Program-made: the position numbers and the translations under genes
The notes under the pieces: model-generated
Databases searched by the model: none
What the model was told of the DNA's origin: nothing
What the model saw: only the letters and a program-made list of their open reading frames with translations
In this document: positions 37,458 to 47,676 of the stretch, in pieces
How the letters are laid out: each line of letters starts with the position of its first letter
How positions within the stretch are numbered: the stretch's first letter is position 1
Assembly: GCA_963697675.1 (NCBI GenBank)
Contig: CAVOOW010000004.1
Coordinates: forward strand, 124,001 to 188,000
DNA from: CAVOOW01 sp963697675
Lineage (GTDB): Bacteria; Actinomycetota; Actinomycetes; JACCUZ01
Reading direction: 5' to 3'
DNA: 64,000 bases

Positions 37458-37535
37458 GCACTTCGGGGCACTCGTGGACATCTAGTTCCGGCCGCAGCGG
37501 AAAATGTCACCGGATGGCCCAGTGTTCTCGCGCGT

Positions 37536-38174
37536 TCAGCGTCCGGGTGAGCGCTCCGGCCACGGCGCGTCGGCAGGGCGCAGGGTGTCCCAGCCCAGGG
37601 TCCGGGCCGCAGCAGCGGCGAGGATGCCGGACACGGCGGCCGGGTTGTGCAGGTCTCCGGCCAGCACGAGGTCTCGCGCCTCGTCGAGCGGGATCCAGGC
37701 GGTGGCCATGTCGCGCTCCTCCCCGTCGCGCTCGTGGCGCTCGGCCGCCGGCACCTCGTGCAGGCCGCGGGCCAGATAGCAGCGGAACGCCTCGGTGCTG
37801 CCGCCGGGCGAGTTGTAGAAGTCGAGCAGCACGTGCCACTCGTCGGCCCGCAGGTCGGCCTCCTCGAACAGCTCGCGCTGTGCGCAGGCGAGCGCGTCCT
37901 CTCCCGGGACGTCGAGCAACCCGGCGGGCGGCTCCCAGAGGTAGGACGACACGGGGTGCCGGTATTGCCGCAGCAGCAGCACCTCGTCGGCGGCGTTGAG
38001 AGCGATGACTCCCACGGCCCCGGTGTGGGCGATCAGCTCGCGCGTGACCGTTTGCCCGTCGCCGAGCTCGACGCTGTCCCGGCGTACGTCCCAGACCATC
38101 CCCGTGAGGACCGTCTCCGAGCGGACGACATGCAGTGCGGCCGCCTCGTCGGCGACCGAGAAGAGCGACTCCAT
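37536..38174 (-). CDS. NUDIX hydrolase, ADP-ribose pyrophosphatase type
   Basis: A 212-residue hydrolase. The Nudix box (GLLDVPGED, then RELFEEADL) is complete, and WEPPAGLL upstream matches the ADP-ribose pyrophosphatase (NudF) subgroup. It would cleave ADP-ribose or a similar nucleoside diphosphate. The homologue Rv1700 likewise follows pyrG in M. tuberculosis. The start lies 14 bases after the pyrG stop. Confidence 0.9.
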   Translation of the reverse strand: MESLFSVADEAAALHVVRSETVLTGMVWDVRRDSVELGDGQTVTRELIAHTGAVGVIALNAADEVLLLRQYRHPVSSYLWEPPAGLLDVPGEDALACAQRELFEEADLRADEWHVLLDFYNSPGGSTEAFRCYLARGLHEVPAAERHERDGEERDMATAWIPLDEARDLVLAGDLHNPAAVSGILAAAAARTLGWDTLRPADAPWPERSPGR

Positions 38175-38188
38175 CGGCGGGTGGCCCG

Positions 38189-39865
<1,677 letters not shown>

Positions 39866-39963
39866 CAGAGGCTCCCGTGGGTTCGGTTCATCGGCCTGCC
39901 CCCGAGAGAGAGCCGATGTGCGTCGAATGGGAAAACCCATTCCGTCCACGGACTTAGAGAATA

Positions 39964-40966
39964 TCAGCCCGCTCCGGCATCGCCTGCCACGTCGGAGCCC
40001 TGTGTGTCGGGAACGGTCGCGTCGGGCGTCGTCGTGTCGGGCACCAGGGCGACGGCACCCGGGCCGCGGCCGTAGTCGCCCGCGTGCCCGCCGGCCTGCT
40101 CCGCCAGCGCCAGGACGAGCGCGAGATCGCCGCCCACGGCTGCCACCTGTGTCGACCGTGGAGGGATTGCGGGTGAGCGGCGAGGTGCGCACCTGGGCGA
40201 TCAACCGTTGGGGTCTCGCCGAGTCGGGCGAACCGATGACGACCACGCCCCGCGAGCCCTTGTCGAGCGCGGCCACGAGTCCGAGCAACGCGTCCTGTGC
40301 ACCGGTCACTGCCGCGGTGCCGTGCGCAGCCGGCCCGGCGACCACCACGGCGAGCCCCGCCAGACGTCCGGGGGCGCCCCGCAGCTTCAGCGCACCGAGC
40401 TCGTGCAGCCCGGCGATCACCTCTGCGGCCTTCTGGTCGATCGCTGCGGGCGTCGGGTCGGCAGCCGAGACCGTCGAGCGAGCGAGAACCGTGCCGACCC
40501 GGTCGATGGCGCTCGCGCCGTCCGTGAACTCCACGCCCGGAGGAACGAGCCGGAGCACCAAGTCCTCGAGCGGCGACTGCGCCTTGCCCGGGTCGACGTA
40601 CACGTTCGTGAGGGACAGCGTGCCCGTCACGGTCGCGCCTGCGGCCTTGAGGTCGGCGACGGTTCGGCGTACGAGCGACGGGTCCGCGCCGGGTGCCGCG
40701 ACCACGACCACCGTTCGGGCCTTGAGCCGGCCGGCGGTCAGTGGCCCGGCCAGTGCTTCCGCGAGCGAACGGTCGTCGCCGGCTCGGGCCTCGGCGGTGG
40801 CGAGGCGCTCGGTCAGCACGGCCTGCCGGTGGTGCAGTGCCGCGACCTGCTCGCGGTGCTTCGTGGTCTGGGCCTGGCTCAGCGGCCCGACACCGACCAC
40901 GACGCCGACGGCGAGGGTCACGACCGATGTGGTGAGCGCGAGCGCGTGATAGCGGAACCCGGTCAC
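39964..40966 (-). pseudogene. steB: SteB/MctB family envelope protein (DUF3186), frameshifted
   Basis: The family homologue is Rv1698 (MctB, copper homeostasis) and SteB of corynebacteria (cell separation). The product starts FRYHALALTTSVVTLAVGV, a membrane helix, followed by a coiled coil (about 35-60) and an extracytoplasmic domain. Near 40146 one surplus G shifts the frame; correcting it continues STVDTVAAVGGDLALVLALAEQAGG to a stop at 39964. The span of 1003 bases is 3n+1. GTG 40966 lies one base after the steA stop. Confidence 0.82.
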
Positions 40967-40967
40967 G

Positions 40968-42158
40968 TCAGAACAACCCCTGGAACCAGGCGAACGCAGA
41001 GTCCCACCAGTCGCCGATCTCGGTGCCCTCGAACGTGTCGAGGCCGGTCAGCGCCACCGTGACGACCAGGCCGGCGATGGCGAGCAGCATCAGGACGAGC
41101 AGTGGCCAGAGGGCGGGGCGCCTTCGATGTACGGCAGCGACGGTGCGAGCGTCGACGAGCTTGGCGCCCAGTCGTAGCCGGACCAGGAAGGCGCCCGGCA
41201 TCTCCGCGCGGCCGTGGTCGATGAACTCGGCCAGCGTGGTGTGGGAACCGGCGAGCACGACGAGGTCGGCACCGGCCGAGTCGGCCAGCAGGAGCGCGAG
41301 ATCCTCCCCGGTGCCGGTCGCTCTGAACACCGTGTACTCCGCGCCCAGGTCCTCCAACCGCGGCAGGGCAGGTGCTCGACCATCCCTCGCGACGTGCAGG
41401 ACCAGCTCCGCGCCCGAGGTCAGTGCCAGGTCGGAGACCGAGTCGAGCTCGCCGAGCACGATGTCGGGGTGGAGGCCGACATGCAGCATGGCGTCGGCAC
41501 CCTCGTCGACACCGACCAGCACGGGATGGGTCTCGCGGATCCAGTGCCGCAACGAGGCGAGGTCCTCCTGCCAGCCGATGCCGTTGACGACGACGAGCAC
41601 CGGGCGGCGGTCGATGGCGGTCCGGACGACCGGGATGCCGGCTCCGTCCAGCAGCAGGTCGCGCTCGCGGCGCAGGTGCTCCGCGGCGTTGGCCGTGAAC
41701 GACTCGAGTTGTACGCGCAGCCCGGAGCGCGCCTTTTCCATCGACGCATGCACGGACTCGGGGGTGAGGAGCCCGCCGGCGGCCAGCGGCACCTCGCCGC
41801 GGAAGATCGTGTCGCCGTCGAGCCGCAGCGTCTCACCGTCCTCGACGAGGCGCAGGATCTCGGGGCCCACCCGGTCGAGCAGGATGACGCCGGCGCCGAC
41901 GACGACCTCGGGGCCGAGGTTGGGATAGCGCCCGCTGCTGCTCGGCGAGGCGTTCACGATCGCACTGACGCCGGCGGCAACGAGTGCCTGCGCGGTCACC
42001 TTGTCGAGGTCGAGGTGGTCGATCACTGCGATCTCGCCGGGCCGGAGCCGCTTGGCCAGGTCTCGGGTCCGGAGGTCGACGCGCGCGACACCGAACAGCC
42101 CGGGCAATCCTGGCTGCTTCTTGGGTCTGCGGAGAGTGGCCATGTGCATCCCGGCCAT
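40968..42158 (-). CDS. steA: SteA-like cytokinetic ring protein
   Basis: A 396-residue protein of the SteA (Rv1697) family. It has a central thiamin-pyrophosphokinase-like fold (PVLVVVNGIGWQEDLASL, then DADAML-type metal region GADAMLHVGLHPDIVLGELDS), and one membrane helix near residues 350-372 with a short external tail. In corynebacteria SteA and SteB associate with the division ring and help daughter-cell separation. The start is uncertain among three closely spaced ATGs (42158, 42149, 42143). The upstream gap contains the tandem repeat array. Confidence 0.9.
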   Translation of the reverse strand: MAGMHMATLRRPKKQPGLPGLFGVARVDLRTRDLAKRLRPGEIAVIDHLDLDKVTAQALVAAGVSAIVNASPSSSGRYPNLGPEVVVGAGVILLDRVGPEILRLVEDGETLRLDGDTIFRGEVPLAAGGLLTPESVHASMEKARSGLRVQLESFTANAAEHLRRERDLLLDGAGIPVVRTAIDRRPVLVVVNGIGWQEDLASLRHWIRETHPVLVGVDEGADAMLHVGLHPDIVLGELDSVSDLALTSGAELVLHVARDGRAPALPRLEDLGAEYTVFRATGTGEDLALLLADSAGADLVVLAGSHTTLAEFIDHGRAEMPGAFLVRLRLGAKLVDARTVAAVHRRRPALWPLLVLMLLAIAGLVVTVALTGLDTFEGTEIGDWWDSAFAWFQGLF

Positions 42159-42518
42159 CGTGCCAGTGCGGTCACTCTGATCCCAGCAACAACACCCGTC
42201 CCGCGTGTCACACCTGTTTCACCGCCCGACGCGACCAGCGACCTTCGTACGCGACACGCCGGCGTGTCGCCGCGCAAAGGTCGCTCGATCCGCTCCCGCG
42301 AGCAGCGACCTTCGTACGCGACACGCCGGCGTGTCGCCGCGCAGGTCGCTCTCGATCCGCTCCCGCGAGCAGCGACCTTCGTACGCGACTGCCGGCGTGT
42401 CGCCGCGCAAAGGTCGCTCACGATCCGCTCCCAGCGACAGCGACCTTCGTACGCGAACGCCGGCGTGTCGCCGCGCAAAGGTCGCTGGTGGACGGAGCCT
42501 GCGGCTGGGACGGGGCGG
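42159..42518. other. Intergenic region between steA and recN containing the family A array
   Basis: A 360-base gap. Its core, 42237-42486, is the tandem palindromic array described separately. Outside the array I see no gene. Confidence 0.7.
42237..42486. repeat. Tandem array of four family A palindromes, 67-bp period
   Basis: Four copies start at 42237, 42304, 42371 and 42439, each about 47-49 bases, reading AGCGACCTTCGTACGCGA ... GCAAAGGTCGCT. They are separated by 18-20 base spacers, of which two share CGATCCGCTCCCGCGAGC. Copies differ chiefly by one- or two-base deletions. The array begins 32 bases after the recN stop codon. Confidence 0.9.
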
Positions 42519-44276
42519 TCAGGTGGTCTTCGTGGCCCGGGCGACGTCGAGCAGCTCCTGGGCGTGAGCCTGGGCGGCCTCCGACTCCTCGAGGCCGGCC
42601 AGCATCCGCGAGAGCTCCAGCAGCCGGCCGGCGTCGTCGAGAGTGGTGACACCGCTGCGGGTCACGGCACCGTCGCTGGCCTTGCGTACGACCAGGTGCT
42701 GGTCGGCGAACGCCGCCACCTGCGGCAGGTGGGTGACCACGAGCACCTGAGCGGTGCGGGCCAGCGCGGCCAACCGCGAGCCGACCTCGACGGCGGCGCG
42801 GCCACCGACCCCTGCATCGACCTCGTCGAACACCAGGGTCGGCACCGGGTCGGCTCCTGCCAGCACCACCTCGACCGCGAGCATCACCCGTGACAGCTCA
42901 CCTCCCGACGCGCCCTTCTGCAGCGGCCGCGGCGGCGCTCCCACGTGCGGGCAGAGCAGCATCTCGACCTCGTCGACGCCGTGCGCCGTGTAGGCGAGGT
43001 TCCGCCCACCGACCAGCAGCCCTGGTGACGGTGGGTCGCCGACCTCACGCTGGGTCACCTCGACCTGCACGTGCGCATCCGGCATGGCCAGCGCCGGGAG
43101 CTCGCCGGACACGGCAGCGGTGAACCGGTCCGCTGCCGCGACCCGGGCTGCGGACACCGCCGTCGCCGTGTCGGTGAGCGTCGCGACAAGCTCGACACGG
43201 TGAGCAGTCAGCGCGCTGATGCGGTCGTCGTCGGTGTCGAGCGTCGTCACGCGCTCGGCCGCCTTCTGCGACCACGCGAGCACCTCCGCGACGGTGCCGC
43301 TCTCGTCGCCGTACTTACGGATGAGGCGGGTGAGCAACGCGCGGCGATCCCCGACGGCGGACAGCCGTGCCGGGTCGACGTCGATGCCGGTTGCGTAGGA
43401 GGCGAGGTCGCCGGCCACGTCGGTCAGCAGGTAACCGATCTCGCTCAGCCGGGTCGCCAGCGCAGCGAGGGCTTCGTCGTGGGCGCCGGCCGCGGTCAGG
43501 CTCGACTGTGCGGCCGCAACCAGGGCGGCGGCGTCAGCACCTTCGGGTCCGTCGCCCGCGCCGAGCAGCGCGTCGTGAGCACCAGCAGCGGCAGTGCGCA
43601 GAGTGTCGGCGTGTGCCAGGCGGTCTTCCTCGGCGGCCAGAGCTGCCTCCTCCCCCGGCTGCGGGTCGACGGCCTCGATCTCCTCGAGGCCGAAGCGGAG
43701 CAGGTCAGCCTCCTGCGCGCGTTCGCGACTGCGGGTCGTCAGCACGCCCAGCTCGTCGTCGAGCGCCCGCAGCTCGGTGAACGCCTCGGTGTAGGCGCTG
43801 AGTGGCCCGGCGACCGCGGACCCCGCATAGCGGTCGAGCGCGTCACGCTGGTGGGTCGGGCGCAGCAGCCGCGCCTGATCCGACTGCCCGTGCACAGCGA
43901 GGTTGGTCTCGGCGAGGTCGGCGAGCAAGGACGCCGGGACAGAACGACCGCCCACGTACGCCCTGGAACGTCCCTCGCTGGTCAGCGACCGCGCGAGCAG
44001 CAACGCACCGTCGTCGAGCTCGGCGCCCGCCTCGAGCGCCCGCTCGGTGGCGGGGTCGTCGGCAGCTACCTGAAGGCGTCCCTCGACCAGTGCCCGGTCG
44101 ATGCCGACGCGTACGACGCCGCTGTCGGCCCGGCCGCCGAACAACAGGCCGAGGCCGGTCACGACCATCGTCTTGCCCGCGCCCGTCTCGCCGGTGATGA
44201 CGGTCAGGCCGGGGGCAAGCTCGAGCACGGCGTCATCGATGACGCCGAGGCCGCGAATGCGTATCTCCTCGAGCAC
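42519..44276 (-). CDS. recN: DNA repair protein RecN
   Basis: A 585-residue SMC-like ATPase for double-strand break repair. Walker A is ITGETGAGKTMVV near residue 30, the signature region is KGASGGELSRVMLAVE and Walker B is TLVFDEVDAGVGG, separated by a coiled-coil middle. It sits between nadK and steA as in M. tuberculosis (Rv1696). The nadK stop precedes its start by nine bases. Confidence 0.95.
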   Translation of the reverse strand: MLEEIRIRGLGVIDDAVLELAPGLTVITGETGAGKTMVVTGLGLLFGGRADSGVVRVGIDRALVEGRLQVAADDPATERALEAGAELDDGALLLARSLTSEGRSRAYVGGRSVPASLLADLAETNLAVHGQSDQARLLRPTHQRDALDRYAGSAVAGPLSAYTEAFTELRALDDELGVLTTRSRERAQEADLLRFGLEEIEAVDPQPGEEAALAAEEDRLAHADTLRTAAAGAHDALLGAGDGPEGADAAALVAAAQSSLTAAGAHDEALAALATRLSEIGYLLTDVAGDLASYATGIDVDPARLSAVGDRRALLTRLIRKYGDESGTVAEVLAWSQKAAERVTTLDTDDDRISALTAHRVELVATLTDTATAVSAARVAAADRFTAAVSGELPALAMPDAHVQVEVTQREVGDPPSPGLLVGGRNLAYTAHGVDEVEMLLCPHVGAPPRPLQKGASGGELSRVMLAVEVVLAGADPVPTLVFDEVDAGVGGRAAVEVGSRLAALARTAQVLVVTHLPQVAAFADQHLVVRKASDGAVTRSGVTTLDDAGRLLELSRMLAGLEESEAAQAHAQELLDVARATKTT

Positions 44277-44285
44277 GTGAGGAGC

Positions 44286-45263
44286 CTATGCGGACGGGGT
44301 GTCACCCAGTCGTTCGCCGTACACATGGCGCGCGGCACGATCCGGCGTGTCGAACTCTCGGTCCCCGGAGGCGAACGCACCCCGCCAGCCCCGCACCGGC
44401 AGGTCGAACTTCGCCACCAACCGGTCGGTGAAGGGAGCCGTGTGCAACCGCGCGAGCCGGACAGGGTGCTCGCCGCGGCGTGCCTCGATGCGGGCGCCCA
44501 GTGGCAAGAGCGCCATCCGGCGTCCGTCGCACCAGAGCACGCCGGCGTCGTCCGACTGGGAGAGCACCTCGACGGCCAGCACCGACCGGGGCGAGGTCAC
44601 CAGCGGTCGGGCAAACAGCGCATGCGCGCTGATCGGCACGAGCAGCAGAGCGTCGACCTCAGGCCACACGACCGGCCCGCCGGCAGAGAATGCGTAGGCC
44701 GTCGAGCCTGTGGGCGTCGCGAAGACCACGCCGTCGCAACCCCAGCGCGAGAGCGGCCGGTCGTCGACCTCGATGACGACCTCAAGCATCCGCTGCCGAC
44801 TGCCCTTTTCGACCGACGCCTCGTTCAGCGCCCAGCCACGGGTGGTCACCTCTCCGTCGACCATGACGGAAACGTCGATGGTCATCCGCTCTTCGACCTC
44901 GTAGTCACGCGCGACCACCCGGTCGACGGTCGCCGCGAGGTCGTCCGGCTCGGCCTCTGCGAGGAAGCCCACGTGGCCGAGGTTGACTCCGAGCAGCGGA
45001 GTGCGGCTCGGCCTGGCGAGCTCGGCGGCTCGCAGCAGCGTTCCGTCGCCGCCGAAGACCACGACCAGCTCGCAGCCCTTCGCGGCCGCGGGGTCGGCGA
45101 CGACCAGTGTCGCCCCCGGCAGCGACATGTCGTGGGCCTCGTCCGCGAGCACTCGTACGGACACGCCGGCATTGCTGAATCGCTGGGCGGCGTCGCGGAC
45201 GGCGCGCAGCGCCTCCGGGCGGCCGGTGTGCCCGACGAACAGGACGCGTCGCTCGGTCGTCAC
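44286..45263 (-). CDS. nadK: NAD kinase
   Basis: A 325-residue kinase making NADP. It contains the GGDGTLLRAAE motif with the catalytic aspartate, and NLGHVGFLAE. GTG 45263 has a strong AGGAGGGG box at seven bases and overlaps the tlyA stop. The order tlyA-nadK-recN is typical of actinobacteria. Confidence 0.95.
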   Translation of the reverse strand: MTTERRVLFVGHTGRPEALRAVRDAAQRFSNAGVSVRVLADEAHDMSLPGATLVVADPAAAKGCELVVVFGGDGTLLRAAELARPSRTPLLGVNLGHVGFLAEAEPDDLAATVDRVVARDYEVEERMTIDVSVMVDGEVTTRGWALNEASVEKGSRQRMLEVVIEVDDRPLSRWGCDGVVFATPTGSTAYAFSAGGPVVWPEVDALLLVPISAHALFARPLVTSPRSVLAVEVLSQSDDAGVLWCDGRRMALLPLGARIEARRGEHPVRLARLHTAPFTDRLVAKFDLPVRGWRGAFASGDREFDTPDRAARHVYGERLGDTPSA

Positions 45264-46066
45264 GTTGGCCCCTCCTCGACGGCTCGTCGCACATCCGTAA
45301 GGTCGACAGGTGCGGCACCCCGACGGAGCCACAGGAAGTACTCGACGTTGCCCATCGGACCGGGCAACGGGCTGGCCGTCACTCCCGCCACACCCAAGCC
45401 ATTGTCGACGTACGCCGCCTGGGCGACCTCGCCGACCGCGGCCGCACGCAGGTCGGGCTCGCGTACGACCCCGCCTGTCCCGAGCCGTTCGCGACCCACT
45501 TCGAACTGGGGCTTGACCATGAGCAGGAGATCGGCCTCCGTTGTCGACGAACGCACCAGTGCGGGCAGCACGATGCGCAGCGAGATGAACGACAGGTCAG
45601 CAACCACGAGCTCTGCCGGCGGATCGAGCGGGGCGTCTTCGAGGCTGCGTACGTTGGTGCGGTCCCGGACCTCGACCCGGTCGTCGGTCTGCAGTGACCA
45701 CGCGAGCTGGCCGTAGCCCACGTCGACGCAGACGACGTGCGCGGCGCCACGACGCAGCAGCACATCGGTGAAGCCACCCGTGGACGCGCCAGCGTCGAGG
45801 CAGCGGCGTCCGGCGACCATCAGGCCGCGAGGCTCGAAGACGTCCAGCGCGCCCGCCAGCTTGTGGCCGCCGCGGGAGACGTAGCGCTCGCTCTCGTCCT
45901 CGTTGACCTGGATGGCTTCGCCGGCGTCGACCTGGGTGGCCGGCTTCACGGTTGTTCGTCCCGGCACCGTCACGTAGCCGGCGGCGACCAGGTCGGCGGC
46001 GTGCTCGCGCGACCGCGCCAAACCGCGCCGGACGAGCTCGGCATCGAGCCGGGCACGACGGCTCAC
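45260..46066 (-). CDS. tlyA: 16S/23S rRNA 2'-O-methyltransferase TlyA (hemolysin-like)
   Basis: A 268-residue protein with an N-terminal S4 domain (LDAELVRRGLARSRE), then the signature YVSRGGHKLAGALD, and an FtsJ-like methyltransferase fold (CLDAGASTGGFTD, VADLSFISLR, MVKPQFEVG). In mycobacteria it methylates 16S C1409 and 23S C1920 and determines capreomycin sensitivity. It overlaps the upstream small gene and nadK by four bases each. Confidence 0.94.
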   Translation of the reverse strand: MSRRARLDAELVRRGLARSREHAADLVAAGYVTVPGRTTVKPATQVDAGEAIQVNEDESERYVSRGGHKLAGALDVFEPRGLMVAGRRCLDAGASTGGFTDVLLRRGAAHVVCVDVGYGQLAWSLQTDDRVEVRDRTNVRSLEDAPLDPPAELVVADLSFISLRIVLPALVRSSTTEADLLLMVKPQFEVGRERLGTGGVVREPDLRAAAVGEVAQAAYVDNGLGVAGVTASPLPGPMGNVEYFLWLRRGAAPVDLTDVRRAVEEGPT

Positions 46067-46365
46067 GAAGGTGGGCTGCCGTCGGACGACGACTCGTCGG
46101 CCTGCCGGGATGCTTCTGCGAGGGACTCTTGCAGGCTGCTGTGCACCGCCTCGTAGACCTCTACATGGTCCGCGGGCGGCAGGTCGGAGAGCTCATCCAG
46201 ACGACGTACGGCGTCGCGCACCCGCGGGTCCGCGACAGATGCCGCATCGTCGGGCTCGGCCGCTGGAAGGTCGTGGGTCGTGGCTGCCGGCTCCGGGGTC
46301 TGGTCCGTTGGCTCCGGGGTCTCGTCGGCCGGCTCCAAGCTCTCGTCGTACTGCGGCTCGGTCAC
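46063..46365 (-). CDS. Probable separate 100-residue conserved protein upstream of tlyA
   Basis: If the repeat-unit insertion is an error, this is an independent gene starting at GTG 46365 (VTEPQYDESLEP). Its C-terminal part (VRDAVRRLDELSDLPPADHVEVYEAVHSSL) matches the small acidic proteins that commonly precede tlyA in actinomycetes (as Rv1693 does). The first half is Pro/Glu-rich. Function is unknown. Confidence 0.5.
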   Translation of the reverse strand: MTEPQYDESLEPADETPEPTDQTPEPAATTHDLPAAEPDDAASVADPRVRDAVRRLDELSDLPPADHVEVYEAVHSSLQESLAEASRQADESSSDGSPPS

Positions 46366-46986
46366 GTGCTCGTGTCCGCGGGGCTCGTCTGCTCGGGAGG
46401 CGACTGCACAGGAGGCGACTGCGACAGGAGGCGACTGCACAGGAGGCGACTGCACAGGAGGCGACTGCACGGGAGTCGCCGCGGGAGTCGGTTCCGCGAC
46501 GCTCGTCTTCGCTGCAGCCTTCTTCGCGGGGGCCTTCTTCGCGGGAGCCTTCTTCGCTGCGGTCTTCCTCGCCCGTGCGGGTGCCTTCTTGGCGGCCCTC
46601 TTCGGCGCCGGTTCGGCGCTCGGGGCTGTCGCTGCCCCGTCCCCGCGCACCTCACGTTCGAGATCGGCCACGCGCTGCTCCAGTCGCTGCGAGCGACGTT
46701 TGGCGGCCTCGAGCTCGCCGGCCAGCGCGAGACCGAGCCTGCCGGTCGCTCGCTCGACCTCTGATCGGACCAGGCCGACCAGCAGGGCCCGGTTGGCCTT
46801 GCTTGTGGCGATCAGGTCCTCGGTCAGCGAACCGACCTGGATCTTCAGCGAATCGGGCAGCACTGCTCCAACACTGGCCTCACCTTGCGAGACCAAACTC
46901 TTTGCAGCCTGCAAGGCACGCTCACGCGTGACGTCGGTGAGCCCGTTGGCCAGCTGCAGATAGCCCCGTAGTCCGTCGAGCACCAT
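46063..46986 (-). CDS. Phasin-like/AKKAP-repeat protein, open frame that probably fuses two genes
   Basis: As sequenced, one 307-residue frame runs from 46986. Residues 1-115 resemble a phasin or poly-hydroxyalkanoate granule protein with a coiled coil (LEAAKRRSQRLEQRVADLE). Residues 120-165 are histone-H1-like (AKKAPAKKAPAKKA). A Pro-rich stretch follows, encoded by five 15-16 bp repeats at 46396-46471. One repeat unit has 16 bases instead of 15. Without that base the first protein would end at 46362 (PADTST, then stop), overlapping a GTG start at 46365 by four bases, the arrangement used everywhere else here. I therefore think two genes were joined by a one-base insertion. Confidence 0.65.
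   Translation of the reverse strand: MVLDGLRGYLQLANGLTDVTRERALQAAKSLVSQGEASVGAVLPDSLKIQVGSLTEDLIATSKANRALLVGLVRSEVERATGRLGLALAGELEAAKRRSQRLEQRVADLEREVRGDGAATAPSAEPAPKRAAKKAPARARKTAAKKAPAKKAPAKKAAAKTSVAEPTPAATPVQSPPVQSPPVQSPPVAVASCAVASRADEPRGHEHVTEPQYDESLEPADETPEPTDQTPEPAATTHDLPAAEPDDAASVADPRVRDAVRRLDELSDLPPADHVEVYEAVHSSLQESLAEASRQADESSSDGSPPS
46396..46471. repeat. Coding minisatellite, five units of 15-16 bp
   Basis: GGAGGCGACTGCACA is repeated five times. Units are 15, 16, 15, 15 and 15 bases. On the minus strand the in-frame units give PVQSP pentapeptides; the 16-base unit (46411-46426) shifts the frame. Such arrays vary by slippage. Confidence 0.85.
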
Positions 46987-47094
46987 GTGCGCCGCGTCCT
47001 CTCAATCCCCTGCACCGGTCACGTCCGAGCGGTGCGTTCAGACAGACGCTACCGCTCGTGAGGGCATCGGCCCGCTGCGGTACCGTCACGGCTC

Positions 47095-47433
47095 ATGGCG
47101 ACGGATGAGGAGTGCCGGGCAGCACTGGAACGACTGGCCGCCCGGTTGGCGACAGTCGATGGTGACGAACACCGGCACCAGTCGTTCGACCGCAGCATGA
47201 GCTGCTTCGTGCCCGACCTCAAGGTCACGTTTTCCGGCGCACTCGCCGAGGGCCACATCACCGGCATCACCACCGAGCCAGCTCCGAAGGCGCAGGTACG
47301 CCTGACGGTCAGCAGCGACGACCTGGTGGCCCTGACCGACGGCCACCTCGACTTCGGCCGGGCATGGCTGTCGGGTCGCGTCAAGGTCGAGGCCAGCGTC
47401 CGCGACCTGCTCAAGCTCCGCTCCATGTTCTAG
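47095..47433 (+). CDS. SCP2 sterol-binding domain protein
   Basis: A 112-residue protein that is a lone SCP2-like domain (VPDLKVTFSGALAEGHITGI ... ALTDGHLDFGRAWLSGRVKVEAS ... LLKLRSMF). Such domains bind sterols, acyl-CoAs or other lipids in a hydrophobic tunnel. It diverges from the phasin-like gene across 108 bases and converges towards the HAD gene. The ligand is unknown. Confidence 0.85.
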   Translation: MATDEECRAALERLAARLATVDGDEHRHQSFDRSMSCFVPDLKVTFSGALAEGHITGITTEPAPKAQVRLTVSSDDLVALTDGHLDFGRAWLSGRVKVEASVRDLLKLRSMF

Positions 47434-47676
47434 CCCTCCCCCGCCCGGCCGCGACGCGTTGACCACGTTTGGTACCCCAGGCGTCGCGCCATTAGGCGTG
47501 CACACCTGCTGAGACGACGGTTCGCCTGTTGATGTTCTCCTCGCGGGGATCAGGTAGGTCACGGAGCGCCGTCGTCACACGTCGTCCCAGGTTGTGCATG
47601 ATCGACTTGGATTCTTGGGGCGCTGACCTGCGGTGATGTGACGCTTCTCCAACTACTGCATGATCGACTTGGAGTT
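47434..47676. other. Intergenic region with two copies of the family C core
   Basis: A 243-base convergent gap. TGCATGATCGACTTGGA occurs at 47595-47611 and 47657-47673, 62 bases apart in the same orientation. The second copy touches the HAD gene stop region. No gene is visible. Confidence 0.65.
47595..47673. repeat. Direct repeat pair, family C core
   Basis: Two 17-base direct repeats whose first 14 bases equal the outer arm of the palindrome at 14197-14252. The unit is therefore dispersed over at least two loci in this window. Confidence 0.7.

Larger units (their letters stand above)
37124..37535. other. Intergenic region holding the orphan small transcription unit
   Basis: A 412-base gap between a secreted-protein gene and the NUDIX gene. 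Only the minus-strand unit at 37288-37457 is recognisable. The left 160 bases contain nothing I can name. Confidence 0.6.

Noticed and set aside
42237..42486. Tandem array as a CRISPR locus
   Set aside because: Repeats are 47-49 bases and palindromic, spacers are only 18-20 bases and partly identical to each other, and no cas gene is near. It is a palindrome array, not CRISPR.
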